This document shows, piece by piece, positions 1 to 10,423 of a stretch of 60,000 nucleotides of DNA. Made by a program: the position numbers and the translations under genes. The notes beneath the pieces are model-generated. The model saw nothing but the letters and a program-made list of their open reading frames with translations, ran no database searches and was not told the origin of the DNA. Within the stretch, counting starts at the first letter, position 1; every line of letters begins with the position of its first letter. The stretch spans positions 182,356,951 to 182,416,950 of the forward strand of contig NC_081413.1 in assembly GCF_030272615.1 (NCBI RefSeq), read 5' to 3'. The stretch comes from Cryptomeria japonica (Eukaryota; Streptophyta; Pinopsida; Cupressales; Cupressaceae).

Positions 1-16
1 TAAAGTGGGGGCTAAA
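1..16 (+). other. Polypurine tract of a Gypsy-type element
   Basis: The purine-rich block AAAGTGGGGGCTAAA lies directly before an LTR that begins TGTAGC. The identical block precedes the 3' LTR of element NA1 on the minus strand at 10409-10423. It would prime plus-strand DNA synthesis, so the LTR that follows is a 3' LTR and the body of its element lies left of the window. Confidence 0.8.
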
Positions 17-1200
17 TGTAGCATCCTAAAATTGTGACACTTGCAATTCCGACTGCATTTGGGTATTCACGATGGCGGCGCAACGTTGAACCTGAATGGA
101 GACCCCGAAACCTATTTACGACATCAAAAACTGCATATTTCTGCACCTTGGCCTAATCCTTCCTTGCACCCTGCTATCCGAGGAGGTGGGACCATGGCGC
201 CCAGCACCCTGGTCCCTGGCCCTATTTTGGGCCCGGTCTCTTGTGGGCATCGGTTCTTTAAGTTTGCAATTCAGAAAATAATGTTCCTAGGTCGGCCTAA
301 GGTTAGAAAAATCAGTCTCCTAACCCTAATTGACAAGTATATAAACTACTTTTCCTCTCCTAGAAAGGGAGGAAGGAAATAAGCAAGGGCAAGAGGCGGA
401 AGCGCTAGGCAAACATTCAAACATTCAAGCATTCAAGTATTCCTTCAAGCAATTGAGTATTCTAAGTCTCCATTCAAGGCTAGGTGTTGCATTCAAAGAC
501 AAGGATTCAACCATTGAAGAGGAGATCACATACAACATACAACATTATTACACCTTCGCATGTAAGAATACAAACATTCTTACAACAAGGTATCAGTACT
601 TGTTTACATTACAAACATTTACATTTACAGCATTCTCATTTCTTGGTTAATTCCAAAACCGGGGTTTGACCTAAAGGCAAACCCCTAATCCCTAACCCCC
701 CAATCGTCCTCTCTTTTCTATGTGTAGGTTGCAGGTACACGGCTGTAATTGAAGATCTGGAATCCTTGTGCAGAGACGAACAAATCCCCCTTCATTTCGC
801 AGATTTTTTGGAGGACCGTGTGCACTCCGGGCGCCATCGTCCCATCAACTTTCACTCAAATTTGTAGAACAACATCGTCTTGACATTTTACTGCTAATTT
901 CAGGTCCACAACTTCATCCCGTATCCCTATCTCTGTTTATAAGTGAATCTTTCCTACTTTACAAGCATTCCTAGTTCAATCATTCTATCTACATTCTTTA
1001 CAAAAGAGGGTATCCTTGATGTCTCAACCCTTGAAACTCATTTAGAATTCAATCTTGCATTGTGTGGGATTGGATCTTGTGAGTTTCAACCCCTCTTTTG
1101 AATGTAAAGTCTCTCCTAAGTGAAAACCGTCAATCCTAGTGACCTCCTTTCTCTCTCCATGGAGTGGGGGAACATCTAGGGTTCGATTTTCTGCTTTACA
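17..1200 (+). mobile_element. 3' LTR of a Gypsy-type element related to NA1
   Basis: The LTR starts TGTAGC after the polypurine tract and appears to end near TTTACA at about 1200, where Copia LTR sequence resumes. It shares with the NA1 LTRs the start, the polypurine tract and GC-rich modules around GGCGCC (184-240 and 813-850), but is otherwise diverged, so it belongs to a sister family. A TATA motif at 337-346 fits the U3/R boundary. Short ORFs inside (for example 41-382 and 768-974) have no recognisable domain and look like chance. The right end is approximate because the left flank needed to check a target duplication is outside the window. Confidence 0.7.
337..346 (+). promoter_or_regulatory. 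Putative TATA box of the LTR
   Basis: The motif GTATATAAAC lies about 320 bp into the LTR, a typical place for the core promoter that drives transcription from an LTR. It is called from the motif and position only. Confidence 0.5.
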
Positions 1201-1216
1201 CAATCACAAATTGACT

Positions 1217-2193
1217 GAAGACCCAAGTGGTATGAAGACCTCAAGTGGTTCAAATATCTCAAGTGGTAAGAAGGAGAAAAGCGGTGGTTAACATTTTCTA
1301 GTCTTCATTTTTTACAACCGGTAATTGGTATAATGTATTAACAGGTATTACTCTGTGATGAGTTACCAACTGGTATTTCTGTGATGAGTTATCATCCACT
1401 GACACTTTGGTGGTGATTTTGTGTTGTGTTACTAAATGTGTCTAGATGCATTGAACCTAGGAACTTGTAGTCTAATCCTATTGGACTGACATGAAATCAG
1501 ATTCCTTTACAAGGACATCATGTATAGGGTTTTCATGTGATGTATGAAATCAGAACCAAAAAGGTTATGTGCGATCTTTGCAAAAAAGATTAAGTCTATG
1601 TGAAGAGATATAGTGTGGAGATATTGAAGACTAAAGTAATGCTAAAATGCATTAGCAATGAGCTATCAAGGATCTGATTAAGCAGACTGTGCTATTAGCT
1701 AGATCACTCACTTGTTGATTACTCACATCTTCGACAAGTCTGAAACCCTTAACCGGGTAGGCCCAACAAAGCCTTTGTAAATCCTCTAACAAGGTGGTTC
1801 ACAACTATGGATTTGAAATCCTCTAACAAGGTAGTCTTTAACAAGACTTATCTCCTAACAGAGATCTAGATTCCTAATAGGATCTGTTCTGGTGAAGAAC
1901 ATTGTATGCCCTTAACCGGTCTGACCTTAACCGATTTGGTTTCTATTTTGCAGATAGTTACTTGTGTGTTTCTGCTCATTGTGGTTTTTCCCATTTTGGG
2001 TTTCCACGTCAAATATATTGTGTTATGGCAATTGTGCTTTTGTGGCTGAATGCTTTATTTTCTATTTGGTTTGCATTTATCTTAACTAGTTTATTAGTGA
2101 ATGTGTTATACCAGTTATCTGCTAAATTGTTTAAGAGTTTGAGTACAATATTTTCTGGTACACTAATTCACCTCCCCCTCTTAGTATTCATCA
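1217..2193 (+). mobile_element. Truncated Copia LTR, same family as Copia-L
   Basis: On the plus strand this matches the reverse complement of the Copia-L LTR (28705-29818) over most of its length, beginning at the AAGTGGT/TATGAAGACC block and ending at CCTCTTAGTATTCATCA. The first ~150 bp of the LTR are missing, replaced by the neighbouring Gypsy LTR. The Met-tRNA primer site expected right after the LTR is absent. The 100-codon ORF at 1902-2204 lies inside it and is not considered a gene. Confidence 0.8.
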
Positions 2194-2435
2194 CATCTAT
2201 GTAATATTTATGTACTCCTAGCCATAGTATATAAATATTGTGGGTTCCATCCCCACCATGGTTTTTCCCTTTCTGAGTTTCTGTGTAAAAATTCTAGTGT
2301 TGTGGATCTATGGTTTATTTATTTCTTGTTTATGTTCTTTATTGTTACATATTGCTAACCAGTAGATAAAGGAATAAGTTTGTGAATTTGATTTCTAGTA
2401 GATCACTGATTCACCCCCCCTCTTAGTGATCCCTA
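2194..2435 (+). repeat. Second Copia-type LTR tail
   Basis: The stretch repeats the order of features in the preceding LTR: a CCATGGTTTTTCCC block, then GATTCACCCCCCCTCTTAGTG as a terminal C-rich block. It is clearly diverged from the LTR at 1217-2193, so it is a fragment of another Copia family. No primer binding site follows. Confidence 0.5.
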
Positions 2436-3177
2436 AGGCTGATTCCAATAGTATTTTGTTTTAGAAAGGTAGAGTAGTAAGTTAAAGGGGGATACTTCCC
2501 TTAAAAATTAGGAGAGATTCAATCTCACACACTATAGTTGAAACCACAATTTTGTAAACTTATCTAGTTTGCAAAAAATTTCAATCAACAAGTATGATGG
2601 GATAAAGCTTTGTAAAATATAACTGATCATCTCGATGGGAGGAAGAAGATGATGGAGGATCAATAAGAAGATAGGTGGATGTGAGCAAGGTGAAGAATAC
2701 CTACATGGATAGGAGAGGGGTGAGTGATATGGTGGGGGTGAATGGAAAATTAATGGCTTACATTACTAAAGAGATATGGAAGTAGAGGAGGGGGTGCAAG
2801 TGGCGAGGATAGGTGGCAAATTAATTGCTAGCATTACTAAAGAAAGTAGATGCAGGGGATGATGCAAGTAATTGAGTATGAGTATCCAAAGAGATGGTAG
2901 TTCTTACTTATTTACCTTGGCGCCTATGAATAGGTTTTCACCAAGGTGCTTTCCCATAACACCATAGAGTGGTTTGCATTGATGGATGAAAATATTTTTC
3001 TTTACTTTTTCATTTTTTATATTTTTGATTTTTTGATTTTTTTTGATTTTTTGATTTTTTGATTTTTTGATTTTTTGATTTTTTGATTTTTTGATTTTTT
3101 GATTTTTTTTATTTTTATTTTTTGATTTATATTTTATTTTTCTAATTTTGAAAATTGGGATTCCCTAAAGATTAGGC
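2436..3177 (-). other. 3' non-coding region of Gypsy-1
   Basis: This follows the end of the integrase frame of Gypsy-1 (reading leftwards). It contains a CACCTTGGTGAAAACC...GGCGCC motif at about 2915-2960 that recurs in the 3' region of Gypsy-2 (36540-36640), a GATTTTTT microsatellite, and otherwise nothing I recognise. No matching 3' LTR follows, so Gypsy-1 is truncated here. Confidence 0.5.
3026..3112. repeat. GATTTTTT microsatellite
   Basis: About ten near-perfect tandem copies of GATTTTTT within a longer T-rich stretch. It is simple sequence with no evident function. Confidence 0.9.
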
Positions 3178-4380
3178 ATTGAATTTCTTCAAGTGAAAGA
3201 TGTTCATAGGCTTATCTTGGGGTTCTCCTTTAGGTGTAGCCAACTGATATGCTCTAAAACCATACTTTGCAATGATGGCATAGGGTCCCAAGCAATTAGG
3301 CTTGAGCAAGTGCCTTTCTTCTCAATCGTGAAGATTCTTCTAATTTTCCATAAGGACAAGGTCACCAATGTCAAATTATTGGGTCATAACCTTCTTGTTA
3401 TAACCAAGTCAGAGGTGATTTTGATAAACCCAAAGATGATCAAAGCCCTTGAGATATTGTTCATCTAGCAATTCAAGCTCTTGTAATTTGACCACTCTAT
3501 ATTCTTTGTTAAGGAGGATTTTCTACAGGGACACCCAAAGTGAGGGGATCTCAATGTCAAGGGGGAGAACAAATTTGGAACTAAAGACTAGGGAATATGG
3601 TGTGGCCCCTATGGGTGTGTGAATGCTTATGTTGTAGGCCCAAAGGGAAGGATGGAGTTACAAGTGCCAATCACAGTTAGCTTCATTGACTATTTTCTTG
3701 ACAATCTTGATGAGAGTTTTTTTGAAGCCTCAGTTTGACCATTTCCTTATGGGTAGTATGGAGTGGAAAAGCAATGTTGGATGGTGAATTTTTTGAATAG
3801 TTCTTTAACATCCTAATTCTTGAAGGGTCTACCATTGTCTATAATGATAAGCTTGGATATTCCATATCGACGGTTTAGGTAATTTAGGATAAATTTAGCA
3901 ATCTATTTACTAGTGGTAAAGGTGAGTGGTATGGCTTCCACCCACTTAGTGAAATATTTTGTGGTGGTGATTATGAATTTATGGCCATTGAATGAATGAT
4001 GGATTTTACCAATGAGATTGAGACCCCACTATGAGAAGGGCCAAGGCATAATAAATGGTTGTAGATCTTGAGACGACACATGTTTCTAACAAGGCACATA
4101 TTTCTTGACATAGTGATATGCATCTCATTCCATTGTAGGCCAATAGTATCCGGCATGCAAAATATTCTTAGCAAGAATGAGGCCACTTGAGTACACCCCA
4201 CAAATACCTTTGTGTACCTCATATAATGCTTGTTCAACATCTTCTTTTTCTAAAACCCTTATGAGGGTTCCATTGAAGTGCCTTCCGAATATGGTATCTC
4301 CAAGGATAGTGTAATGGCAAGATCGACGAATGAAATTTTGTTGTTGGGTTTTGGTAAGGTGAGGGGGCATGGTATTGCTG
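3178..4380 (-). pseudogene. Gypsy-1 integrase (broken)
   Basis: The integrase would join element DNA to the host chromosome. The zinc-binding (H2C2) region is visible at 4125-4370, with EVHKGICG, a run ending AGYYWPTM, and the following segment. The catalytic core between about 3500 and 4120 is readable only with several stops, including a TIGATPYSLVF-type stretch and a CDWHL segment. The C-terminal part at 3178-3480 has the GPYAIIAKYG and HLKKFNA motifs typical of the end of Gypsy pol. Domain order matches Gypsy-2 at 35230-36420. Confidence 0.75.
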
Positions 4381-5498
4381 TGAAGGTAGGCTTAGGTCTC
4401 TTGATACCAAGGAAAGTCAAAACCAAAAAGGACACATTCCATGTTGGATTTTGGTACGTCTTATGCTGGAACTAGGAGATGCTCAACCAAGAACTCACAC
4501 TTTTGACTATTTTTTGGCATCTAGAAGAGGGAACCGATAGTAGCCATGGTGTTTGTAGATCTATGGTTTATTCAAGGAATCTTCAAAAATTGTATGGTAG
4601 TGAAATTTTTCTTAAATTCTTCAACCATGTAGTGATAAGGTAGAAACTTGTCATCTTTCATTTGGTACTCATCATTGACTTATTTAATGACAAGTTGGGA
4701 GTTTCCATAGATATGCAACTCACTGATTTTCCATTTGATAGCCAACAAAGACCAATAATGAGGTCTTCATACTTTGCAATATTGTTTGTGCATATGAAGG
4801 TTATCTTGTAAGACTTGGGTATGTAATCTCCTTAAGGGGTGATTAGTTAAATACCCACCCCCGATCTATGTGTGTAGGATCAATCAAAATAAAGCTACCA
4901 CTTGGTAGATTAGTTGATAGTCATGATAGAGTCATTAGGGAATTTTGTAACTAAGGGGTGGTCACCTTGTAAGGGGACATTAACTAGTTGATTAACAATG
5001 ACTTGTTCTTTGATTTCCTTCTAGTCTACATACTAAATATCAAATTCACTTGGCAACATAACCCACTTAGTTGTGCATTTTGTGAGAGCGACCCTTAATA
5101 CTAGGTATTTGAGGGGGTCAATATTTGCAATGAGCTTGGTCTTATGGTTGAGCATATAATAGCATAGCTTGTGAGTATAAAAATTAACTACAAGGCATTC
5201 TCACTCTATTGGAGTGTAGTTAATCTCATAACCTACTAGGGTGCAGCTGATGTAGTAGATGGTGCACTCATTTCCTTGATCATCGGTTTGTGCCAATAAT
5301 GCCTCTAGGGACACTGAGGTAGCTGAGATGTAAATGAGAAGTGCTTGTCCTAGAATAGGAGGCACTAACATAGGTGGGGATGTTAAGTATTCTTTGAGAT
5401 TATTGAAGGCATTCTAGTGCAAACAATTCCACTGAAATTTAGTCTTTTCATAAGAGGTGGGAAAATGGGTGGCACTTGTTTGCAAGTTGTGCTATGAA
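4381..5498 (-). pseudogene. Gypsy-1 RNase H and second RNase H (broken)
   Basis: RNase H removes the RNA strand during reverse transcription. After the RT this region continues into the RT-linked RNase H, then into a second RNase H whose CTNNIAKYEDLIIGL motif is readable at about 4740-4800. The usual catalytic Glu of the NxAEYEAL motif is Lys here, and the GDS motif further on reads GNS. Many stops interrupt the region. The order RT, RNase H, second RNase H, integrase is that known for Tat elements. Confidence 0.6.
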
Positions 5499-6345
5499 TC
5501 AATAGATGGACTGAAGTTTACCTTGTAGACTATAGAGCTTCTTGAGAGTTTCTGAAGGAGGCAGAACCATTATTTCTTTTACCTTTTCTAGATCCACATT
5601 GATTCTTTTGCGTGACATAATGAAACCAAGGAGCTTTCTAAAAGTGACTCCAAAAACACATTTCTTAGGTCTGAGCCTTACCTTGTATTTTTCCAATCTC
5701 TCAAAGATCCTTCTCAAGACAATAATGTTTCCTTCACATGTCTTTGATTTACCCAAGAGATCATTCACATAATCCTCCATAATGTCATGCAAGAGGTCAT
5801 GAAAGATGGTGGTCATCGCTCATTGATAAGTGGCACCTGCATTTTTCTATCTAAATGGCATGACCTAATAGCAGAGTGTTCCCCACTGAGTGGTAAAAAC
5901 TATTTTGTGTTGATCCTTGATGGTAATTTTTATTTGGTTATACCAAAGAAACCATCCATCAAAGAAAGCATATGATGACTAGTTGTGAGATCAACAATCA
6001 TATCAGTGTTTGGCAGGGGGATATCATCTTTGGGATATGCTTTATTGAGGTCTCTAAAGTTTGTGCAAATGCATATTCTCCCAGTGGATTTTATAATAGG
6101 TACAATGTTTGAGAGCCACTCTAGATAGTCAATGGGTCTAATGAAGCAAACATCAAGCATTTTTTGTAACTCCTCTTTAACTAATAAAGAAATTTGAGGG
6201 TGCATCTTACAGAGTTTTTGTTTGACTAGCTTGGAATTTGGATGAACAACAAGATTGTTTACCACTAACTCTAGATCTAACCCTATCATATCAGCATATG
6301 ACCAAGAAAAGTTGATATGTGTCTCTTTGAGGAAATCCACAATGT
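5499..6345 (-). pseudogene. Gypsy-1 reverse transcriptase (broken)
   Basis: The N-terminal half (5930-6340) shows FIRPIDYLEWLSNIVP, NFRDLNKAYPKDDIPLPN and LSLMDGFFG, the fingers and palm motifs of plant Gypsy RT. The C-terminal half (5499-5816) carries YVNDLL where the catalytic YVDDLL is expected, so one metal-binding Asp is lost. About 110 bp between the halves are out of frame. The enzyme would copy element RNA into DNA, but this copy cannot. Confidence 0.85.
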
Positions 6346-7383
6346 TCTACTTCTCTTGGTTCCTAAGAGACTTAGCAACAAGGATATTATTTGGATTGTC
6401 TTGAGTACCCATGTTTATTGTATTAGTGTCTTTGATCAATAGTGGTGATCTTTCCCATAGTAGAGGAACATGTTAGGTAGGTCAAGTGCTTCATATTCTA
6501 GCACTTGATCCAGGTTTTCACTAGAAGATATATCCTTTGTTTTTACTTTTTCTACATCCAAAGGTGTCTCATTAAGGTTTTCATGAGGGGAATTTTGAAT
6601 TTTCTTTTTATTTTCACTTTTGCAACTAAGGGAATTGACTTGACTACCAAAGTATGCCTCTCTATTAAGTTTAATTACATTAATAGTCATGTGATCTTTG
6701 AGGTCATGCATGTTTATGAAAGCCAAGATGGCATTATTGTTCTAGCACAACTATCAATAGCTGAGGGCCCTTGTTTGTCCCAATCAATCAGTTCTAGGTA
6801 TACAAGTGGTAGGTCTAATGAGGTAGGAGGAGTGATAGGGGTAATGGTGTTCACGTAGGTGTCAATGAATATGTAATCTAGGTATTCAAAAGTAACTTCA
6901 CTTCATTAGAGTTTTCAACATCAGAGGGAGGGTTTGTCAAAGCACCAACGATGGTAACTTTAGGCACTGGGGAGTAACCCAAGCCCCTATTGTGTTTATA
7001 TGAAGTTGGTGAGATGGGTGATTTTATTTCTTGTTCCTTAGGTCCAATACCATATCCTTTGTAACCCATCTTCTCTACTATAGTTGATTCTATAAGATAC
7101 ATTTATCTGGGAATATCTATAGGTGCTTCATTTTCTTCTTTGCAGAGCCAGGAAGTGAAATAAATTTCAAGACTTTCTTCATCAAGTGGGCCCCATTGCT
7201 ATACATTGGTTTTCTTACTTTGCATGGTAGGTTTCTTTTGAATATTGATTTCTTTGGGCCTACCATAAGATTTTGGAGGAGGGAGATGTCCCACATAAAA
7301 TGTGTTCTAAAGGGTATGTTCTCCATAGCCATTGTAAAACATCTTGACCTTGAGATCAGGTTAGGTGGAGTTGGATGTGGCAT
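6346..7383 (-). pseudogene. Gypsy-1 G-patch and pol spacer region
   Basis: Three frame fragments lie here: 7117-7383, 6878-7102 and 6436-6726. The middle one contains EKMGYKGYGIGPKEQ and NRGLGYSP, a degenerate G-patch, a glycine-rich nucleic-acid-binding motif often found between protease and RT in plant Gypsy elements. The last fragment is an acidic linker leading to RT. The three frames were probably one in the ancestor. Confidence 0.6.
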
Positions 7384-8744
7384 TGGAAGTGTCTAATGGT
7401 GGTGGTGGTGAAGTAGGTGTGTTGAGCGGACAATGGTAGGGATGTTTTCCTTCAAGGACTTTGCAATATTGAAAAGGCTATTGAAACAACCACGATAGTG
7501 ATTTCTCTACCATTGTATGAGAATTTTAGGCATTTATTGTAGGTGGATGGAATGGCTTGAATGGAGTGGATCCATGGATGAACAAGGTGAATATTGTAGG
7601 GGAGATCAAAGTCCAGAACTTGACAAATAGTTTCCACTATTGTAAGGCCCACTTGAAGAGGTAGTGTGATGGTACCTTTTGAGACCCATTCTACATCATT
7701 ATATGCCTTTATTTTTATCTTACCAGATGGATCAACCAGATCTTCAGAGAATCCAAATTGTTTGATCAGTTTGTATGTACAAAGGTTTAAACGAGATCCA
7801 CCATCTATAAAGATTCTCTTTATTTTATGTTTATGTGTGATGACTTCAATGTGAAAGGGTTTATTATGAGAGGGATCAACAAATGGAGCATCTTTGGAGG
7901 TGAAGACTAGGTGATGCTGTGTAACGATATTTCCTATCAAATCCTCAACTAAGCAAATTTAATGTTGTCAGGGATATAGGATTATACAAAATCATGTTTT
8001 AAGGATCTCTTTATGATTGGCTAAGGTATTGAGAAGCTCAAGGATATAAATCTATGTAGGCATCCTGTCGAGGTGATCAAGGATGTTGTAGCAATTGGTA
8101 GATGATGTGGAAGTTGGATGTGGATAAGGAGGAGCTTCATGGATAGTTACTCTCCCTCAATGGGTGATGACATTGCAATCATTTTGGTGAGATGAATTGG
8201 AAGGTGAAGAAACTTGTATGACTATCTTATCTTAATTAGGTCTGTTAAATGACTAAGTAGAAGGGGCTCCTTGGACGGTTACCCTAGGTCTTTGAGGTGC
8301 GGATGTGGGGGCCATGTCCTTGGATAGTGATGGTATCAACATAGTTGTCAGTAGGTTCAATACGGCCTACCAAGGAGTCAAATCCAATGATATTGTTGGT
8401 TAGTCATAAGGGACCAAATGAGATGATGAGCCTTTATCCTTACCATTTTTGGGGAAGGGGTATTAGTACATCTTGAGATCTTATCATTGGAATTGTTCTC
8501 CTTAGCAACCACAACCTCAATGTAACCCTTGTCAATAAGGTCCTACATGTAGTTCTTGAGTTTCATACACTTTCATGTATCATGGCCTTGGACACAATGG
8601 TATTCACAATATTCATTCTCATTATGCCATCTAGGTTTAGGTTGTTTAGCCTTGTATGGATAGGTCATGGTAAAGAAAATGGAACTATCTTTGACAAGCT
8701 TCTAGAAGACAACCTCAATGGGTTTAGCAAGTGGAGTGTATTTC
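7384..8744 (-). pseudogene. Gypsy-1 Gag C-terminus and protease (broken)
   Basis: Near the NA1 insertion the frame reads CEYHCVQGHDT followed by an LKNYMQDLIDKG-type helix, the zinc-knuckle-like motif typical of plant Gypsy Gag. The fragment 7452-7940 (162 codons) is the aspartic protease: FIDGGSRLNLC stands where the catalytic D-D/N-G-S motif is expected, and HLVHPWIHSIQAIPSTY matches the usual LLGRPWIHxMxAVPSTY end of the domain. The protease would cut Gag from Pol. The stretch between the two motifs contains several stops. Confidence 0.75.
8740..8744. repeat. Target-site duplication of NA1, left copy (ATTTC)
   Basis: ATTTC lies immediately left of the NA1 LTR and recurs at 17162-17166 immediately right of the other LTR. 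A 5-bp duplication is normal for LTR retrotransposon integration, and the match fixes both ends of NA1 to the base. Confidence 0.92.
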
Positions 8745-9175
8745 TGTGTGGGAGAAAAAGTGACACTAAGCAAACATGCCCTAATCTCACTTTCAACAAC
8801 ACACTTGTGGAATATGAAAGAGCCTAGAGGTATCACACGATTGGCTACTTCTTCTTGTGGAAGAGAGAGCCATGGGCTACCTATTAGGATTTCTATTCCT
8901 TTGTTGTACTTGAAAGATAAAATGATTCAAGTTCAATCCCAAACCCCAAAGTGCAAGTATGAACTAATAACAAGATTACAGAATTGAACTTAAATGATGG
9001 AAAGCTATAAATACAAGGATAAGACAAGAATGCAAATGCGTACCCGGAGTTAAAATCTGACTGAAAATGTTCAGGACGGGGGTGCGGGTGCCACTGTCCT
9101 GACTCTGCCCCTGAAACTGCTCCGAAAACTGCTGTTTTGCAAAGCTGTCAAAAATGCTGAAAACTGCTATCAAAA

Positions 9176-9269
9176 GGACCAGGGCGCCCAGCGCCCCTGT
9201 CCTAGGGACTAGGGCACCCAGCGCCCCTGTCCTGGCAGGACCAGGGTGCCCCACGCCCCTGTCTTGGTC
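9176..9269. repeat. Three GC-rich tandem units in the LTR
   Basis: Three copies of a 30-32-bp unit with core CAGGGCGCCCAGCGCCCCTG, starting at 9176, 9206 and 9238. The same three units occur in the other LTR at 15929-16022. The LTR at 17-1200 has a related module near 184-240. The units stand out in otherwise AT-rich DNA and differ between the LTRs mostly by transitions. Confidence 0.85.
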
Positions 9270-9387
9270 TTTTGCTCTGAGATTTGGTGTGAAGTTTGGT
9301 CTCCGTCTGCTTCTTCCGGATCTGTAACTTGCGGCGTCGTCCGGATTCCGAAACCTGCACTTATATCTGAAAAGGTGTGGTGGGTGG

Positions 9388-9396
9388 CTATATAGG
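9388..9396 (-). promoter_or_regulatory. Putative TATA box of the NA1 LTRs
   Basis: CCTATATAGCC on the minus strand lies about 1.0 kb into the LTR and is unchanged in the 5' LTR at about 16141-16149, which would drive transcription of the element. It is called from the motif and position. Confidence 0.55.
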
Positions 9397-10006
9397 GTTT
9401 TGCCTTAGTCAAACCCCTGCTTTGGTGATTTCCACCTCCACGAATAGCCAAGTTGTATTGTAAAATGTATTGTGTGTGCAGACCTAGTGTGTGTGCAAGG
9501 TCCTTAAATGCAAGAAAGCAAACTAGAGCAACCTAGAAAGTAAACCCTAATTGCTTGTAAATGATAATGTGAATGCTCTAAATCAAGATGCAAAGTGATC
9601 TAAAGCATGAATAAAGGATATATTGAAGCTTATGCAAAGACATGAAAACAACATGAAATCATACCCAACCCTCAAGGGAGGAGTACAAGCCAATCTTCAG
9701 TCGGTAATCTCCTATTGTTCTTCAATGTCTTCCAAGCCCTAAGTGGATGAATGAATTTGATGAATGCTTGATAGAAGGATGTTGAATGTTGTTGAAGTCT
9801 TCAAAGATCTGCTCTTTCGCTGCATATGAGGTTCCTCAAAACCAAAAATCCCCATCCTTTCAAATGAAGAAAGAGAGCTCTTATGTATGAAACCCTAGGT
9901 CTTAATTTCAACTTTAGGCCGACTTAGAGATTGAATCTCCCACCAATTTCTTGGGGTTAAGCTTTATTTTATGATTGGATCGCGCTCCTAAAATTTCGGG
10001 AAAAAT

Positions 10007-10046
10007 GTCCGGGACCATGTTGCACTCCGGGCGCCATGGTCCCGAC
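10007..10046. repeat. Inverted repeat in the NA1 LTR
   Basis: Arm one is GTCCGGGACCATG (10007-10019) and arm two is CATGGTCCCGAC (10035-10046), able to form a stem with one bulged C around a 15-nt loop. In the 5' LTR the arms are at 16760-16772 and 16788-16799, and the G:C pair at 10011/10043 is an A:T pair at 16764/16796. Confidence 0.8.
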
Positions 10047-10408
10047 AACTTTTCACCAAATTTTCAGGGCCGTCGGATATGATGATTTTAGAGAGAATCC
10101 CAAAGTTACAGCTGATTTCAAGATGTTTTAACCCCCGAAATCAAGCCCCCAAGTTCAAAATAGGACCTAATTAGGGTTTTTGATTAAATGATGTATTGGA
10201 GGAATAAAATGAAAAGGGCACACTTTAATGAAAGGGCCCAACTTTATGATGTGAAAGATGATGAAATAGAACCTTAGACCTAATTAATTTGATTAATTAA
10301 GTGCTAAAGGGGAAATGCAATGCAAAATACAAAATGCACCAAGGCGGGTGCTAAACTAGGTGTGAAATTGTACCACCCTAGCAAGTGCATACAATTTACG
10401 ACGCTACA

Positions 10409-10423
10409 TTTAGCCCCCACTTT
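10409..10423 (-). other. NA1 polypurine tract
   Basis: On the minus strand AAAGTGGGGGCTAAA directly precedes the TGTAGC start of the 3' LTR. It is identical to the block at the left edge of the window. Confidence 0.9.

Larger units (their letters stand above)
8745..10408 (-). mobile_element. NA1 3' LTR
   Basis: 1,664 bp, preceded on the minus strand by the polypurine tract. It carries a TATA motif (minus, about 9388-9396, CCTATATAGCC), three GC-rich tandem units (9176-9269) and a 12-bp-stem inverted repeat (10007-10046). It aligns without net gap to 15498-17161 at a constant offset of 6,753 bp. The ORFs inside are not considered genes. Confidence 0.95.

Noticed and set aside
1902-2204. 100-codon hydrophobic plus-strand frame
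   Set aside because: It falls entirely inside a Copia LTR and is not open in the other copy of that LTR.
5542-5772. Plus-strand frame of 76 codons
   Set aside because: It is antisense to the Gypsy-1 RT, which carries clear RT motifs.
9176-9269. Short direct repeats that might suggest a CRISPR-like array
   Set aside because: The units are contiguous without spacers, lie in a retrotransposon LTR and occur identically placed in the partner LTR.
8976-9451. Repeated minus-strand frames with GALGALVLRTGALG-like segments
   Set aside because: They come from the GC-rich tandem units of the NA1 LTR and are not intact in a consistent way in the two copies.
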